Positions 6,645-14,705 of a stretch of DNA of 19,394 nt are shown piece by piece. The position numbers and the translations under genes were made by a program. Within the stretch, counting starts at the first letter, position 1. Every line of letters begins with the position of its first letter. The notes under the pieces were generated by a model. That model was given only the letters and a program-made list of their open reading frames with translations. It did not search any database and was not told the origin of the DNA. The stretch comes from an uncultured bacterium (GTDB lineage Bacteria > Verrucomicrobiota > Kiritimatiellia > RFP12 > UBA1067): positions 1 through 19,394 of the forward strand of contig CACZAK010000080.1 in the NCBI GenBank assembly GCA_902779075.1, written 5' to 3'.

Positions 6645-7622
6645 ATGCAGGCGGGGAACCGCCACAGAAAGATGCAGCAGCATTTGCCGCAAACGCAGGA
6701 TTTCGAGCCGTCGCCGGACTTTGCACGGCTTGACCCCGGCGAAGTCCGCATAGAAAACGTCAACGAATACCTGTCGGATATGGCGAAGACGTTCCCGGAC
6801 AAAGCCTGGTTCATCGGATACATCAAGCCGGAAATAGACACGATAGTCGATTTTGGCGGAGGTACCGGGGATTTCTGCAAATACATCGCAGAACAGGCCG
6901 CATATTCAGGCCGTAGTTTCAAATTTGTCGTAATAGACAACAATGAATCTTTTGCAGCTTCTGCCCGTGAAAAAGGATACTTGGCATTTGCGAATCTATC
7001 CGACATGCTCACGTCGCAAGAAGTGCCGCTTGACAACGCGCTTCTCGTAATGTCATCGGTAATACATGAGATATATTCATATGCAAAACATCCTTGGGAG
7101 ATCGGCATTTTCTGGGCGGATGTGCGCGAATGTGATTTCAAGCAAATCGCCATCCGCGACATGAATCCTTGTTGCGAAGATTCTGCCGACGTACCGACTG
7201 ATGACATCGTCTGGGTTTACGAGAACGTATTGAAAGCCCCTACGCTGACGGTAAACGGCACGAAAGTATCGGACATTCTCCACGATTTCGAAAATGTATG
7301 GGGTGCAATCTGCGATTGTGCAAATGCAAATGTCAACATCCGGAATCTCATGCATTTTCTTTTCAAATACCGCTACGTGCGGAACTGGCGCCACGAATTA
7401 TATGAAAACTACTTTCCTTTGACGCAGAATGCGCTTGAATCGATCTTGACAGGCTTGGGCTACAGGCTGGTGCGGAAAGATTCGACAAAACTCCGCTTTT
7501 ATGACAAGGCATGGGCAAGAGACTTTCACCTTGACTGTCTGGATGGCAGGGAACACCGGTTGAAGTTTCGGAACTGGCTTTACACGCTCAACACGCATGT
7601 CAAGTGGTTAGCCGAAAAATAA
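6645..7622 (+). CDS. Class I SAM-dependent methyltransferase, function unknown
   Basis: The 325-residue product carries a Rossmann-fold methyltransferase motif I, TIVDFGGGTGDFCKYIAEQ (about residues 66-84), followed by FKFVVIDNN (motif II-like acidic end of strand 2, about 94-102) and a downstream ALLVMSSVIHEIYSY segment where the motif IV region is expected. The C-terminal 150 residues contain no domain I recognise. There is no clear ribosome site before the ATG at 6645; an internal ATG at 6672 is an alternative start. The gene is AT-richer than murF and murD to its right, with more ATA and other A/T-ending codons, suggesting separate acquisition. It is the last gene of the NAD-linked plus-strand run, 49 nt after the radical SAM-Nudix gene. 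The substrate (small molecule, protein or nucleic acid) cannot be told from sequence. Confidence 0.75.
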   Translation: MQAGNRHRKMQQHLPQTQDFEPSPDFARLDPGEVRIENVNEYLSDMAKTFPDKAWFIGYIKPEIDTIVDFGGGTGDFCKYIAEQAAYSGRSFKFVVIDNNESFAASAREKGYLAFANLSDMLTSQEVPLDNALLVMSSVIHEIYSYAKHPWEIGIFWADVRECDFKQIAIRDMNPCCEDSADVPTDDIVWVYENVLKAPTLTVNGTKVSDILHDFENVWGAICDCANANVNIRNLMHFLFKYRYVRNWRHELYENYFPLTQNALESILTGLGYRLVRKDSTKLRFYDKAWARDFHLDCLDGREHRLKFRNWLYTLNTHVKWLAEK

Positions 7623-7666
7623 GTCGCGGCCCGCCGTGCCTTCAGGCATACCGTTGGAGAATATGC

Positions 7667-7681
7667 TATACTATGCGCATG
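7667..7681 (+). promoter_or_regulatory. Extended -10 abutting the murF start (possible leaderless transcript)
   Basis: TATACT (7667-7672), preceded by TGC (extended -10), is followed by ATGCGC and then ATG (7679). A usual 6-base gap to the transcript start puts +1 on the A of the ATG at 7679. There is no Shine-Dalgarno sequence and no strong -35. Confidence 0.55.
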
Positions 7682-8899
7682 ACTATTGGCACATTCAGAG
7701 GCGCGACGCTCGACTCGCGCAAGGTCAAGCCGGGCATGCTGTTCGTCGCTGTGAAGGGCGAACGCGTGGACGGACACGACTTCATCCCACAAGCCCTCGC
7801 GGACGGCGCGGCGGGAATCATCGACGGACGAGAGGAGCTCGCGCGCGTCGCCGCCGAGTACCGTCGCACGCTGAAGGCGAAGGTGATCGGTATCACAGGC
7901 AGCGCGGGCAAGACGACCACGAAGGAACTCGTGGCCGCGTTCCTCCGCGCGGGCGGTTTCCGCGTACACGCGACTGCGGGCAACTTCAACAACGACCTCG
8001 GCCTGCCGCTCACGATCCTCAACTGTCCCGAAGACGCGGAGTTTCTCGTGGTCGAGATGGGCACGAACCATCCCGGCGAAATCGCCTACCTCGTGGACAT
8101 CGCGCGCCCTGACGCGGGCGTGATCTCGTCCATAGGCACGGCGCACATCGAGTACTTCAAGACGCAGGACGGCATTGCGGACGAGAAGGGCACGCTCTTC
8201 GCGAGGTTGCCGCCGGACGGCTTCGCGGTGGTGGGCGTGAACAACGACCGCTATGAACGCCTGCGCGCGATGAGCGCCGCACGGGTGGTCGCGGTCGATC
8301 CATCCGATGCAGCGGGCGCGCGGATTGCCGAAGCGCTCGCGGTGCGTCTCCCCGGCGCGCACAACGTCTCCAACGCGCGTCTTGCGGCCGCGTGCGCGGG
8401 CGAATTCGGCGTTTCGCTGGAGCGTTGCATTGCGGCGCTTGAAGATTTCGCGCTGCCGGGCGACCGCTGGCGAGTGATAGAGAAGGACGGCGTCACGTAC
8501 GTGAACGACTGCTACAACGCTAACCCCACGTCGATGATCGCCGCGCTTGAGACGTTTGCAGCGATAACGTGTGCGGGTCGACGCGTGGCCGTGCTGGGCG
8601 ACATGTTCGAGCTGGGCGATCGCAAGGAGGCATTCCACGAGCAAGTGCTCAAGCGCGCTGCGGAACTTTCGATCGACGCGGTCTTCGCGGTGGGCGAGGC
8701 GATGGCCTCGGCGTGTGCGGCGGTCGCGGGGCGACCGCCCTACCGGGTGGCGGAAAATGTCGGGGTGGCGGGCGTCTCGCCCGCAAACTTCGCGGATGTC
8801 CCATCCGCGAAAGAAGCCCTCGCCACCTACCTTCGCTCTGGCGACGCCGTGCTGCTCAAGGCATCGCACGGCATGCACCTGGAGGCAATACTCGCATGA
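7679..8899 (+). CDS. murF: UDP-N-acetylmuramoyl-tripeptide--D-alanyl-D-alanine ligase
   Basis: MurF adds D-Ala-D-Ala to the UDP-MurNAc-tripeptide with ATP, the last cytoplasmic step of the peptidoglycan pentapeptide. Seen in 406 residues: DSRKVKPGMLFVAVKGERVDGHDF, the ATP loop GITGSAGKTTTKE (71-83), AGNFNNDLGLP, VVEMGTNHPGEI, SSIGTAHIEYF, the central-domain PGAHNVSNARLAAA and the C-terminal DCYNANPTSMIAAL and VLGDMFELG. The N-terminus is about 20-25 residues shorter than E. coli MurF, lacking the helix before the uridine-binding part. In-frame starts exist at 7673 (ATG) and 7604, but a promoter -10 at 7667-7672 argues for 7679 (or 7673). The stop overlaps the murD start as ATGA. It is the first gene of the cell-wall block. 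Confidence 0.94.
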   Translation: MTIGTFRGATLDSRKVKPGMLFVAVKGERVDGHDFIPQALADGAAGIIDGREELARVAAEYRRTLKAKVIGITGSAGKTTTKELVAAFLRAGGFRVHATAGNFNNDLGLPLTILNCPEDAEFLVVEMGTNHPGEIAYLVDIARPDAGVISSIGTAHIEYFKTQDGIADEKGTLFARLPPDGFAVVGVNNDRYERLRAMSAARVVAVDPSDAAGARIAEALAVRLPGAHNVSNARLAAACAGEFGVSLERCIAALEDFALPGDRWRVIEKDGVTYVNDCYNANPTSMIAALETFAAITCAGRRVAVLGDMFELGDRKEAFHEQVLKRAAELSIDAVFAVGEAMASACAAVAGRPPYRVAENVGVAGVSPANFADVPSAKEALATYLRSGDAVLLKASHGMHLEAILA

Positions 8900-10083
8900 A
8901 CGCGCTCGTGTTAGGCGCGGGGAAGAGCGGTGCGGCCGCTGCGGCGCTCTTGGGCCGCGACGGCGCGGACGTGCGCGTGCTCGACGGCGACGATGCCTAT
9001 CCCGACGGCACGTGGGATCTCGCGGTGACGAGTCCGGGCGTGCCTCTCACGCACCCTTGGCAGGTTGCGGCGCGTGCGGCGGGTGTGCCGGTGATCAGCG
9101 AGCTTGAACTCGGCGCGCGGCACTTCGCGGGGAAGATGCTCGCGGTTACGGGATCGAAGGGGAAGAGCTCCGTGGTGAAGCTCGTTGCCGATGGACTCAA
9201 CGCGGCTGGCATTTCCGCCGTCGCGTGCGGCAACTACGGCACGCCGCTCTGCGAGGTGGCACTGATGGAGCCGCAGCCTGCGTGGGCCGTGGTGGAGGTG
9301 TCGAGCTTCCAGATGGAGACCACGCACCCCGAGAATTTCCGTCCTGTCGCGGCCGCGATCCTCAATCTGCAGGAGGATCATCTCGACCGACACGGCAGCG
9401 TGGAGGCCTATCACGCGCTCAAGCGCAAGATGCTCGAAGGGGCCGCGCGCGCCGTCGCCGCGGCGCGCGCGTGGGACGACTGCCTCGCGGGCTCATATTT
9501 CGACAACGAGGTTCTCCGACCCAACGGCGAGGTCGCGGCGGCGCTTTTGGACGCCGCCGGACTGCCGCGAGACGCCATCGCGCGCGCCTTCGCGAACTTC
9601 GTCCCGCTCGCACACCGAATGCAAAAAGTGGCGGAAATAAAGGGAATTTCGTACATCGACGACTCGAAAGCCACGTCGCTCGCGGCGCTTGCGGCGGGCG
9701 TGCGGATGGCACAAGATGGGCGTGCGGAGCCGTCGGTGCGTCTGATTGCCGGCGGACTCGCAAAAGGGGATTCTCCAAATTCTGTAATTCCGTACTTGCG
9801 TTCCGGGGTCAAAAAAGTGTATCTTATAGGGCGTTGCGCAGACCAGCTCTTCGAAGCGTGGCGGGAAACCGTCCCGTGCGAGATCTGCGGGACGCTCGGC
9901 CGGGCGGTCGAGAGGTCCCGGCGCGATGCGCGTGCGGGCGAGGTAGTGCTCCTCTCTCCCGGCGCGGCGAGTTTCGATCAATTTAACAGTTACGGGGCCC
10001 GCGGCGATGCATTCGCCTCCTTCGTTCGTGCGGAGGGGGCAGGCGGCGAGGCGGAAACCACAAAACGAGGAATAAAAAAATGA
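8896..10083 (+). CDS. murD: UDP-N-acetylmuramoylalanine--D-glutamate ligase, compact form
   Basis: MurD adds D-glutamate to UDP-MurNAc-L-Ala with ATP in the cytoplasm. Seen in 395 residues: an N-terminal LVLGAGKSGAAAA, TSPGVPLTHP, the P-loop TGSKGKSS (K90), VVEVSSFQMETT (E134), LNLQEDHLDRH (H162), a lysine at 176 in the position that is carbamylated in MurD, HRMQKV (240-245), DDSKATS (255-261) and LLSPGAASFDQFNSYGARGDAF at the end. Typical MurD is about 440-450 residues. About 40 residues are missing between about 186 and 211, covering the segment that normally ends with GxHNxxNxxAA. The flanks stay in one frame, so it does not look like a frameshift. The start overlaps murF by 4 nt, with GGAGG 11 nt upstream. 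The identity is clear from both flanking domains. Confidence 0.9.
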   Translation: MNALVLGAGKSGAAAAALLGRDGADVRVLDGDDAYPDGTWDLAVTSPGVPLTHPWQVAARAAGVPVISELELGARHFAGKMLAVTGSKGKSSVVKLVADGLNAAGISAVACGNYGTPLCEVALMEPQPAWAVVEVSSFQMETTHPENFRPVAAAILNLQEDHLDRHGSVEAYHALKRKMLEGAARAVAAARAWDDCLAGSYFDNEVLRPNGEVAAALLDAAGLPRDAIARAFANFVPLAHRMQKVAEIKGISYIDDSKATSLAALAAGVRMAQDGRAEPSVRLIAGGLAKGDSPNSVIPYLRSGVKKVYLIGRCADQLFEAWRETVPCEICGTLGRAVERSRRDARAGEVVLLSPGAASFDQFNSYGARGDAFASFVRAEGAGGEAETTKRGIKK

Positions 10084-11471
10084 AGGCGCAAAAGCTCGGA
10101 CTGGTTCTGGGTATCAATATGGCTGCGGCCTGCTTGGTGATGCAGGGCTGCAAGGCGACGAGGCCGGGGAAACCCGCTCCGCGGTCGTCGCAGGTCGATC
10201 AAACAATTACGGTCATCTCTATGCCGGATGCACGCAAGTCTCCGGTCGTAGCTCCTGTTGCGGAGCCGCTGGAGGTCCAGCAGCCGGAGCAGCCGGTTGC
10301 CGTCGTTACCGAATTGCCGCCGCCCCCGCCCGAGCCTGCTCCCGTCGTAGTTACGCCCGCCGCGCCGGCGCCCGTCGTCGTGCCGGTGGCCAAGACCCAG
10401 TCGTCAGTGCGCGAGATCAAGCCGTTGCCTCCGCCTCCTCCCAAGACGCCGAAGCCGAAGGCTAAGCCGGCTGCCAAGCCTGCCACCGCGCTGGTTGCTG
10501 CGCCTGCCGAGTATGTTGTCAAGTCAGGCGATACGCTCTTCCTCATCAGCAAGCGGACGAATTATCGCCAGTCTGCAATCTTGGCCGCGAATCCCGGGAT
10601 GGATCCCAAGCGCCTTCGCATTGGGCAGAAAATCAAGATGCCTGGGGCGGTTGCCGCCGCACCGGCCGTTGCCAAGGTCGCTGCGCCCGAGGCCAAGCCT
10701 GCGGACAAGGGCAGTGACGGCAAGGTAGTGCAGGCCGCCGCTCCGTCGCCGGCCGCCGCGAACACGACTGCACCCGTCAAGACGAAGAATGCGTTCGTCG
10801 CGTACGAAGGGCCTACGAAGGATTATGTGGTGAAGAGCGGGGAATCGCTCGGCAAGATCGCCAGCGAGTATGGCATCTCCATCCGCGCTCTCAAGGCGCT
10901 CAACGGACTTCAGGCTAATCAGCTGCGAGCGGGACAGAAACTGAAGGTTCCGACCGAGAAACAGACCGCCCCGGTGAACAAGGATCCAGCTGCAAAGGCG
11001 GAGAAGCCCGCGACGGGCGTAGCACCTGAAGCGGGGGGGCAGCCTGCTGCTGACGCGAAGCCCGCAGAGCCGAAGCCTGCTGCGGAAACTAAGCCTGTTG
11101 AGGCGAAGTCAGTGGAGAAGAAGCCCGTAGAGAAGAAAGTAGAGAAGAAGCTCGTCACAGAGGCGACAGTCGAGAAGAAGCCTGCTGCCGAGGCTAAGCC
11201 TGCCGCTGAAGCTAAGCCTGCCGCTGAGGCTAAACCTGTTGAGGTGGCGAAGCCCGTAGCGGAAGTTGCCCCCGTGCCTCCGGCTCCGGTGGAGACACCG
11301 GCCCTGCCCACTTACAAGGTGAAGGAGGGCGACGATCTCGTCTCCATCGCTATTGCCTACGGCATCAGCCCGAGCGCGCTCATGGACATCAATGACCTCA
11401 AGCCGACGGACGAGGTCAAGCCCGGCCAGATCCTGAAGCTTCCGGCTAACGCCAAGTCGAACGTCCAGTAA
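10080..11471 (+). CDS. LysM-repeat cell-envelope protein, probable lipoprotein
   Basis: The 463-residue protein has an N-terminal hydrophobic segment (about 6-22) ending MQGCKA with a possible lipidated Cys at 24; the lipobox is non-standard (Q at -2). It then has a long Pro/Ala/Lys-rich linker and three LysM domains: about 145-188 (YVVKSGDTLFLIS to KIKMPG), 249-291 (YVVKSGESLGKIA to KLKVP) and 411-455 (YKVKEGDDLVSIA to ILKLP). LysM domains bind N-acetylglucosamine-containing peptidoglycan. Between the second and third domains, repeats of AEAKPA with an 18-bp DNA period (around 11188-11240) form a flexible spacer. No catalytic domain is visible, so it is likely a structural or scaffolding wall-binding protein. 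It overlaps murD by 4 nt (ATGA) and is followed 7 nt later by ftsW, which ties it to wall synthesis or division. Confidence 0.88.
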   Translation: MKAQKLGLVLGINMAAACLVMQGCKATRPGKPAPRSSQVDQTITVISMPDARKSPVVAPVAEPLEVQQPEQPVAVVTELPPPPPEPAPVVVTPAAPAPVVVPVAKTQSSVREIKPLPPPPPKTPKPKAKPAAKPATALVAAPAEYVVKSGDTLFLISKRTNYRQSAILAANPGMDPKRLRIGQKIKMPGAVAAAPAVAKVAAPEAKPADKGSDGKVVQAAAPSPAAANTTAPVKTKNAFVAYEGPTKDYVVKSGESLGKIASEYGISIRALKALNGLQANQLRAGQKLKVPTEKQTAPVNKDPAAKAEKPATGVAPEAGGQPAADAKPAEPKPAAETKPVEAKSVEKKPVEKKVEKKLVTEATVEKKPAAEAKPAAEAKPAAEAKPVEVAKPVAEVAPVPPAPVETPALPTYKVKEGDDLVSIAIAYGISPSALMDINDLKPTDEVKPGQILKLPANAKSNVQ

Positions 11472-11478
11472 GGCGGTC

Positions 11479-12642
11479 GTGCGCTGGACGCTGACAGTTC
11501 TGGGTGTTTCGGTTCTCGTACTTCTGGGCCTCGGTTTTACGCTGCTGGCGTCCGCCGGCGAGGAGACGGGCCGCGCGCTGTACCACAGCGCATACTACTT
11601 CTTCACGCATCAAGCCGTATGGCTGGGCGTGGCGATGGCCTTCTTGCTAGTGGCGGCGTTCTTCGACTACCACAACTGGCGGCGCTATCCCTACCTGACG
11701 GTCTGTGTCTATGTAGTCATCGTTGGACTGATGGCCGCAGTGCTGCTGGCGCCTGAGACGAAGGGCTCGCACCGCTGGCTGCGTCTGGTCGGATCCGTGC
11801 GCCTCCAGCCAAGCGAGCTGGGAAAGATATTCGTCGTAATCTCCACCGCCGTCTTCCTCGACTGGGCCGGCTGGCGCATCGAGAAGTTCTGGAAAGGTTC
11901 CGTGCCGGCGGTGATGATCGTAGGCGTGCTGATGGGGCTTGCCGTAGTCGAGCCGGACTTCGGCGCGACGATGGTCATCGGCCTTGCCGGTGGTACGCTC
12001 TGCCTGATTGGCGGCATGCGCATACTCCATATCGTCCTGATGGGCGGCGGTGCCCTGGTGGCCGTCGGTACGCTGCTGGCGTTCAACCCGAACCGCATGC
12101 GCCGTTTGGCCGCATGGCTTCCGGAGCCGATTCTCACGTGGCTGGGACTGCCGCCGCCGACGGGGGATGACCCTGCGGCGTACCAGCTCAGCCAGGCGCT
12201 TGTCGCCATCAGCCACGGCGGGTTGTTCGGCGTGGGCTACACTAAGTCGATGCAGAAGAAGTTCTATCTGCCCGAAGCCCACACTGACTTCATTTTCGCC
12301 ATTGGCGCTGAGGAGCTGGGGCTGGTCTTCTCGCTTCTGCTCCTGACGGTGTTCACGGTGTTCTTCATCTGCGGTATCCGAATTGCGCAGCGCGCGCCGG
12401 ACCGCCTCGGCCGGTTGCTCGCCTTCGGCATGACGTTCCTCGTGTTCTTCCAGGTGCTGTTCAACATCGGCGTCGTCACGGGCTGCCTGCCCACGAAGGG
12501 ACTTGCCCTGCCGTTCATCAGCTACGGAGGCACGAACCTCATGACGTCGATGATCGCAGTGGGCATCCTTTTCAACATCGGACGACAAATTGAGTTGCCA
12601 AAACCGCGTCCGAGGAGTACAATATCACCCGTTTTTTCTTAA
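11479..12642 (+). CDS. ftsW: SEDS-family peptidoglycan glycosyltransferase, FtsW
   Basis: FtsW polymerises lipid II at the division septum with its class B penicillin-binding partner. The 387-residue protein is almost all membrane segments. Family signatures are GSHRWLRLVGSVRLQPSELGK (about 95-115), EPDFGATMVI, YQLSQALVAISHGGLFGVGY, LPEAHTDFIFAIGAEELG with the functionally important Asp, and LPFISYGGTNLMTSM near the C-terminus. The start is a GTG at 11479, 7 nt after the LysM gene stop, with AAGG close upstream. I prefer FtsW over RodA because of the murF-murD context; sequence features of the two overlap. The gene normally following in the dcw cluster, murG, is not here. The C-terminal coding region contains the serC promoter. 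Confidence 0.9.
   Translation: MRWTLTVLGVSVLVLLGLGFTLLASAGEETGRALYHSAYYFFTHQAVWLGVAMAFLLVAAFFDYHNWRRYPYLTVCVYVVIVGLMAAVLLAPETKGSHRWLRLVGSVRLQPSELGKIFVVISTAVFLDWAGWRIEKFWKGSVPAVMIVGVLMGLAVVEPDFGATMVIGLAGGTLCLIGGMRILHIVLMGGGALVAVGTLLAFNPNRMRRLAAWLPEPILTWLGLPPPTGDDPAAYQLSQALVAISHGGLFGVGYTKSMQKKFYLPEAHTDFIFAIGAEELGLVFSLLLLTVFTVFFICGIRIAQRAPDRLGRLLAFGMTFLVFFQVLFNIGVVTGCLPTKGLALPFISYGGTNLMTSMIAVGILFNIGRQIELPKPRPRSTISPVFS
12595..12623 (+). promoter_or_regulatory. serC promoter inside the 3' end of ftsW
   Basis: TTGCCA (12595-12600) and TACAAT (12618-12623) are exactly 17 bp apart and match the consensus at five of six positions each. The predicted transcript start near 12630 leaves a leader of about 30 nt with AAGGA at 12648-12652 before the serC ATG. 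Unlike the other candidates here it lacks the TG extension. Confidence 0.65.
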
Positions 12643-12660
12643 CCAATCAAGGAACAAGCA

Positions 12661-13737
12661 ATGTCTCGTGTCTATAATTTCTCGGCCGGTCCGGCCGTGT
12701 TGCCCCTTGAGGTCCTGCAGAACGCGCAGGCCGACCTCGTGGATTACAAGGGCTGCGGAATGTCCGTGATGGAGATGTCCCACCGCGGCAAGGACTACGA
12801 CGCCATCCACCAGGAGGCCATCGCCACGTTCAAGGAGCTCTGCGGCCTGGGCGACGACTGGTCGGTGTGCTTCATTCAGGGCGGCGCGTCGATGCAGTTC
12901 GCGATGATCCCGATGAACTTCCTCGGCGCGGGACAGTCCGCCGACTACGCCAACCAGGGTACATGGTCGAACAAGGCGCTCAAGCAGGCTCAGATGATCG
13001 GCAACGTGAACGTGGTGGCGAACTGCCAGAAGGACATTCCCACGCGCATGCCTGCGAACGACGAGTTCAAGTGGACCGCAGGCGCGGCGTACAGCCACAT
13101 CTGCACGAACGAGACGATTTCGGGTGCCGAGCTGAAGGTGATCCCGGACTCCGGCTCGCCGCTCATCGGCGACATGTCGAGCGACATCCTCTCCTGCGAG
13201 CGCGACTACTCGAAGTTCACGATGTTCTACGCGGGCGCGCAGAAGAACCTCGGGCCTTCCGGCATGGCAGTGGTGGCAATCCGCAAGGAATTCGCGGAGA
13301 AGGGCTCCACTACGATCCCCACGATGTTGCAGTACCGCACCTACGTGGACGAGAACTCGCTCTACAACACGCCGCCCACCTGGGGCATCTACATCTTCGG
13401 CGAGGTAATGAAGTGGGTTAAGAAGATGGGCAAGGAGAACCTCTTCAAGCTCAACGCCGAGAAGGCGAAGAAGATCTACGACGTGATCGACGGCTCGGGC
13501 TTCTACCGCGGCACGGCACTGAAGGAATACCGTTCCAACATGAACGTCACGTGGCGCCTGCCCACCGAGGAGCTGGAGGCCCAGTTCATTAAGGAGGCCA
13601 CCGCCGCCGGCATGAAGTCGCTGAAGGGACACCGCTCCGTGGGCGGTATCCGTGCGTCGATCTACAATGCCTTCCCGATGGCCGGCGTGGACTGCCTCGT
13701 CGACTTCATGAAGGAGTTCGAGAAGAAGAACGGCTAA
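12661..13737 (+). CDS. serC: Phosphoserine aminotransferase
   Basis: SerC is a class V PLP-dependent aminotransferase converting 3-phosphohydroxypyruvate and glutamate to O-phosphoserine in serine synthesis (also used in pyridoxal phosphate synthesis in some bacteria). The 358 residues match the family length (about 360). Seen: YNFSAGPAVLP at the start, GMSVMEMSHRGKDY, FIQGGASMQFAMIPMNF, the PLP lysine K195 in YAGAQKNLGPSG, YNTPPTWGIY and GHRSVGGIRASIYNAF at the end. It is preceded by its own promoter and AAGGA. It adjoins ftsW by position only, with no shared pathway. All catalytic signatures are intact. Confidence 0.96.
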   Translation: MSRVYNFSAGPAVLPLEVLQNAQADLVDYKGCGMSVMEMSHRGKDYDAIHQEAIATFKELCGLGDDWSVCFIQGGASMQFAMIPMNFLGAGQSADYANQGTWSNKALKQAQMIGNVNVVANCQKDIPTRMPANDEFKWTAGAAYSHICTNETISGAELKVIPDSGSPLIGDMSSDILSCERDYSKFTMFYAGAQKNLGPSGMAVVAIRKEFAEKGSTTIPTMLQYRTYVDENSLYNTPPTWGIYIFGEVMKWVKKMGKENLFKLNAEKAKKIYDVIDGSGFYRGTALKEYRSNMNVTWRLPTEELEAQFIKEATAAGMKSLKGHRSVGGIRASIYNAFPMAGVDCLVDFMKEFEKKNG

Positions 13738-13755
13738 TCCGCCGCCGCGCGGATT
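13736..13755. terminator. Hairpin between convergent serC and the coiled-coil gene
   Basis: AATCCGC (13736-13742) and GCGGATT (13749-13755) form a perfect 7-bp stem with a 6-nt loop, overlapping both convergent stop codons. No clear T-run follows on the plus strand (AAAAC), so termination on either strand is plausible but weakly supported. Confidence 0.45.
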
Positions 13756-14695
13756 AAAACACCCGGTTGCAGATTTCCGCCGCGCTGTTAAGGCAGCTGC
13801 GGTGGTCGCTGGGTGTTTTTGCCACGGGGAAGCGGATGCCCGCGAAGTCGAGCTTGTGGTGGTTTGCCCCTGAGACGTAGCGGAAGCCGAGTTTCTCCAA
13901 CGCTGCGATCGTTGCGTCGTCGATGAAGGTTCCGGCGTCCTTCATGATCTGCTTCACCTCGTCGCGACGGCGCGCGAGTTCGCCCGTGACGGCGTTCTCG
14001 CAGAGAATCGCCTCGAGGATGCGCGCGCGGCGGTCGCGTCCACCCGCGTCTGCCGCGCGTTGCGCGTCCGCGAGCGCCTCCAGCAGGTGCTCGCGTACCT
14101 CGCCGGGAAACTTTTCGGAGAAGCTTTCGGGCTTGTCCAGCAGCACGGTGGAGGAGAGCGAGGTGCGCTGTGCCTCGACTAGCAGTTCCTGGAGGCGCGC
14201 GATCTCGCGGGCCTTTGCGGCTGCATCTTCCAGCATCGCCTCGTCCACTTTCGGCGCGGCGCGTTCGGCGTCGAGCGTAGCTTTCGTCTGGGCAAGCTCT
14301 CCCCGTACCTGCGCAAGTTCTTCCTGCGCCCGCGCTAGTTCTTCCTGTGCCCTTGCGAGTTCGTCCTTTGCCTCGGCAGCGTCTATGGCGAGGGCATCGA
14401 TCACAGCCTGTTTCTCTTCAAGTTCGGCGTTGAGGGCGTCGCGCTCAGAGGCGAAGGCGTCCTCGGCCTGCTCGGCACGCACGCGGGAGATCGTTGCTGG
14501 TGTTACGACTGTGGTGCGTGGAGGTTTCTTCCGTGGCGACGCGCCTGTGCCGAGAAGGGAGGAGAAGTAGTCGGTGGAGTTTGCGGATTCCGCAAGTTTT
14601 CGGTCTTCAGGCGCGGGCGGCGGCTCTGGTGGCGGTTCGGGTTCGGCGGGACGGAACTTTTTGAGCTGCGATAAGTCGGAAAATGTCTTTGCCAT
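13754..14695 (-). CDS. Coiled-coil protein of unknown function
   Basis: The 313-residue soluble protein has no signal peptide. It starts MAKTFSDLSQLKKF, has a proline-rich stretch (PEPPPEPPPAPE, about 19-30), then a long charged alanine/glutamate-rich coiled coil (about 70-175) with repeated ELARAQEELA heptads encoded by tandem-repeat DNA. The C-terminal part (about 180-313) is mixed and ends with the compact segment NHHKLDFAGIRFPVAKTPSD then HRSCLNSAAEICNRVF, which looks like a small folded domain that I cannot name. I chose ATG 14695 because GAGGAA sits 7 nt upstream; an upstream ATG at 14761 would overlap the preceding gene. It lies 10 nt after the PQ-loop-like gene, so it may be the last gene of that operon. 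It could be a structural or scaffold protein. Confidence 0.75.
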   Translation of the reverse strand: MAKTFSDLSQLKKFRPAEPEPPPEPPPAPEDRKLAESANSTDYFSSLLGTGASPRKKPPRTTVVTPATISRVRAEQAEDAFASERDALNAELEEKQAVIDALAIDAAEAKDELARAQEELARAQEELAQVRGELAQTKATLDAERAAPKVDEAMLEDAAAKAREIARLQELLVEAQRTSLSSTVLLDKPESFSEKFPGEVREHLLEALADAQRAADAGGRDRRARILEAILCENAVTGELARRRDEVKQIMKDAGTFIDDATIAALEKLGFRYVSGANHHKLDFAGIRFPVAKTPSDHRSCLNSAAEICNRVF

Positions 14696-14705
14696 GGCGG
14701 GTTCC

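Noticed and set aside
7580..8878. 432-codon open frame opposite murF
   Set aside because: It is antisense to a well-conserved gene, arginine/histidine-rich, and arises from high GC; no ribosome site or family signal.
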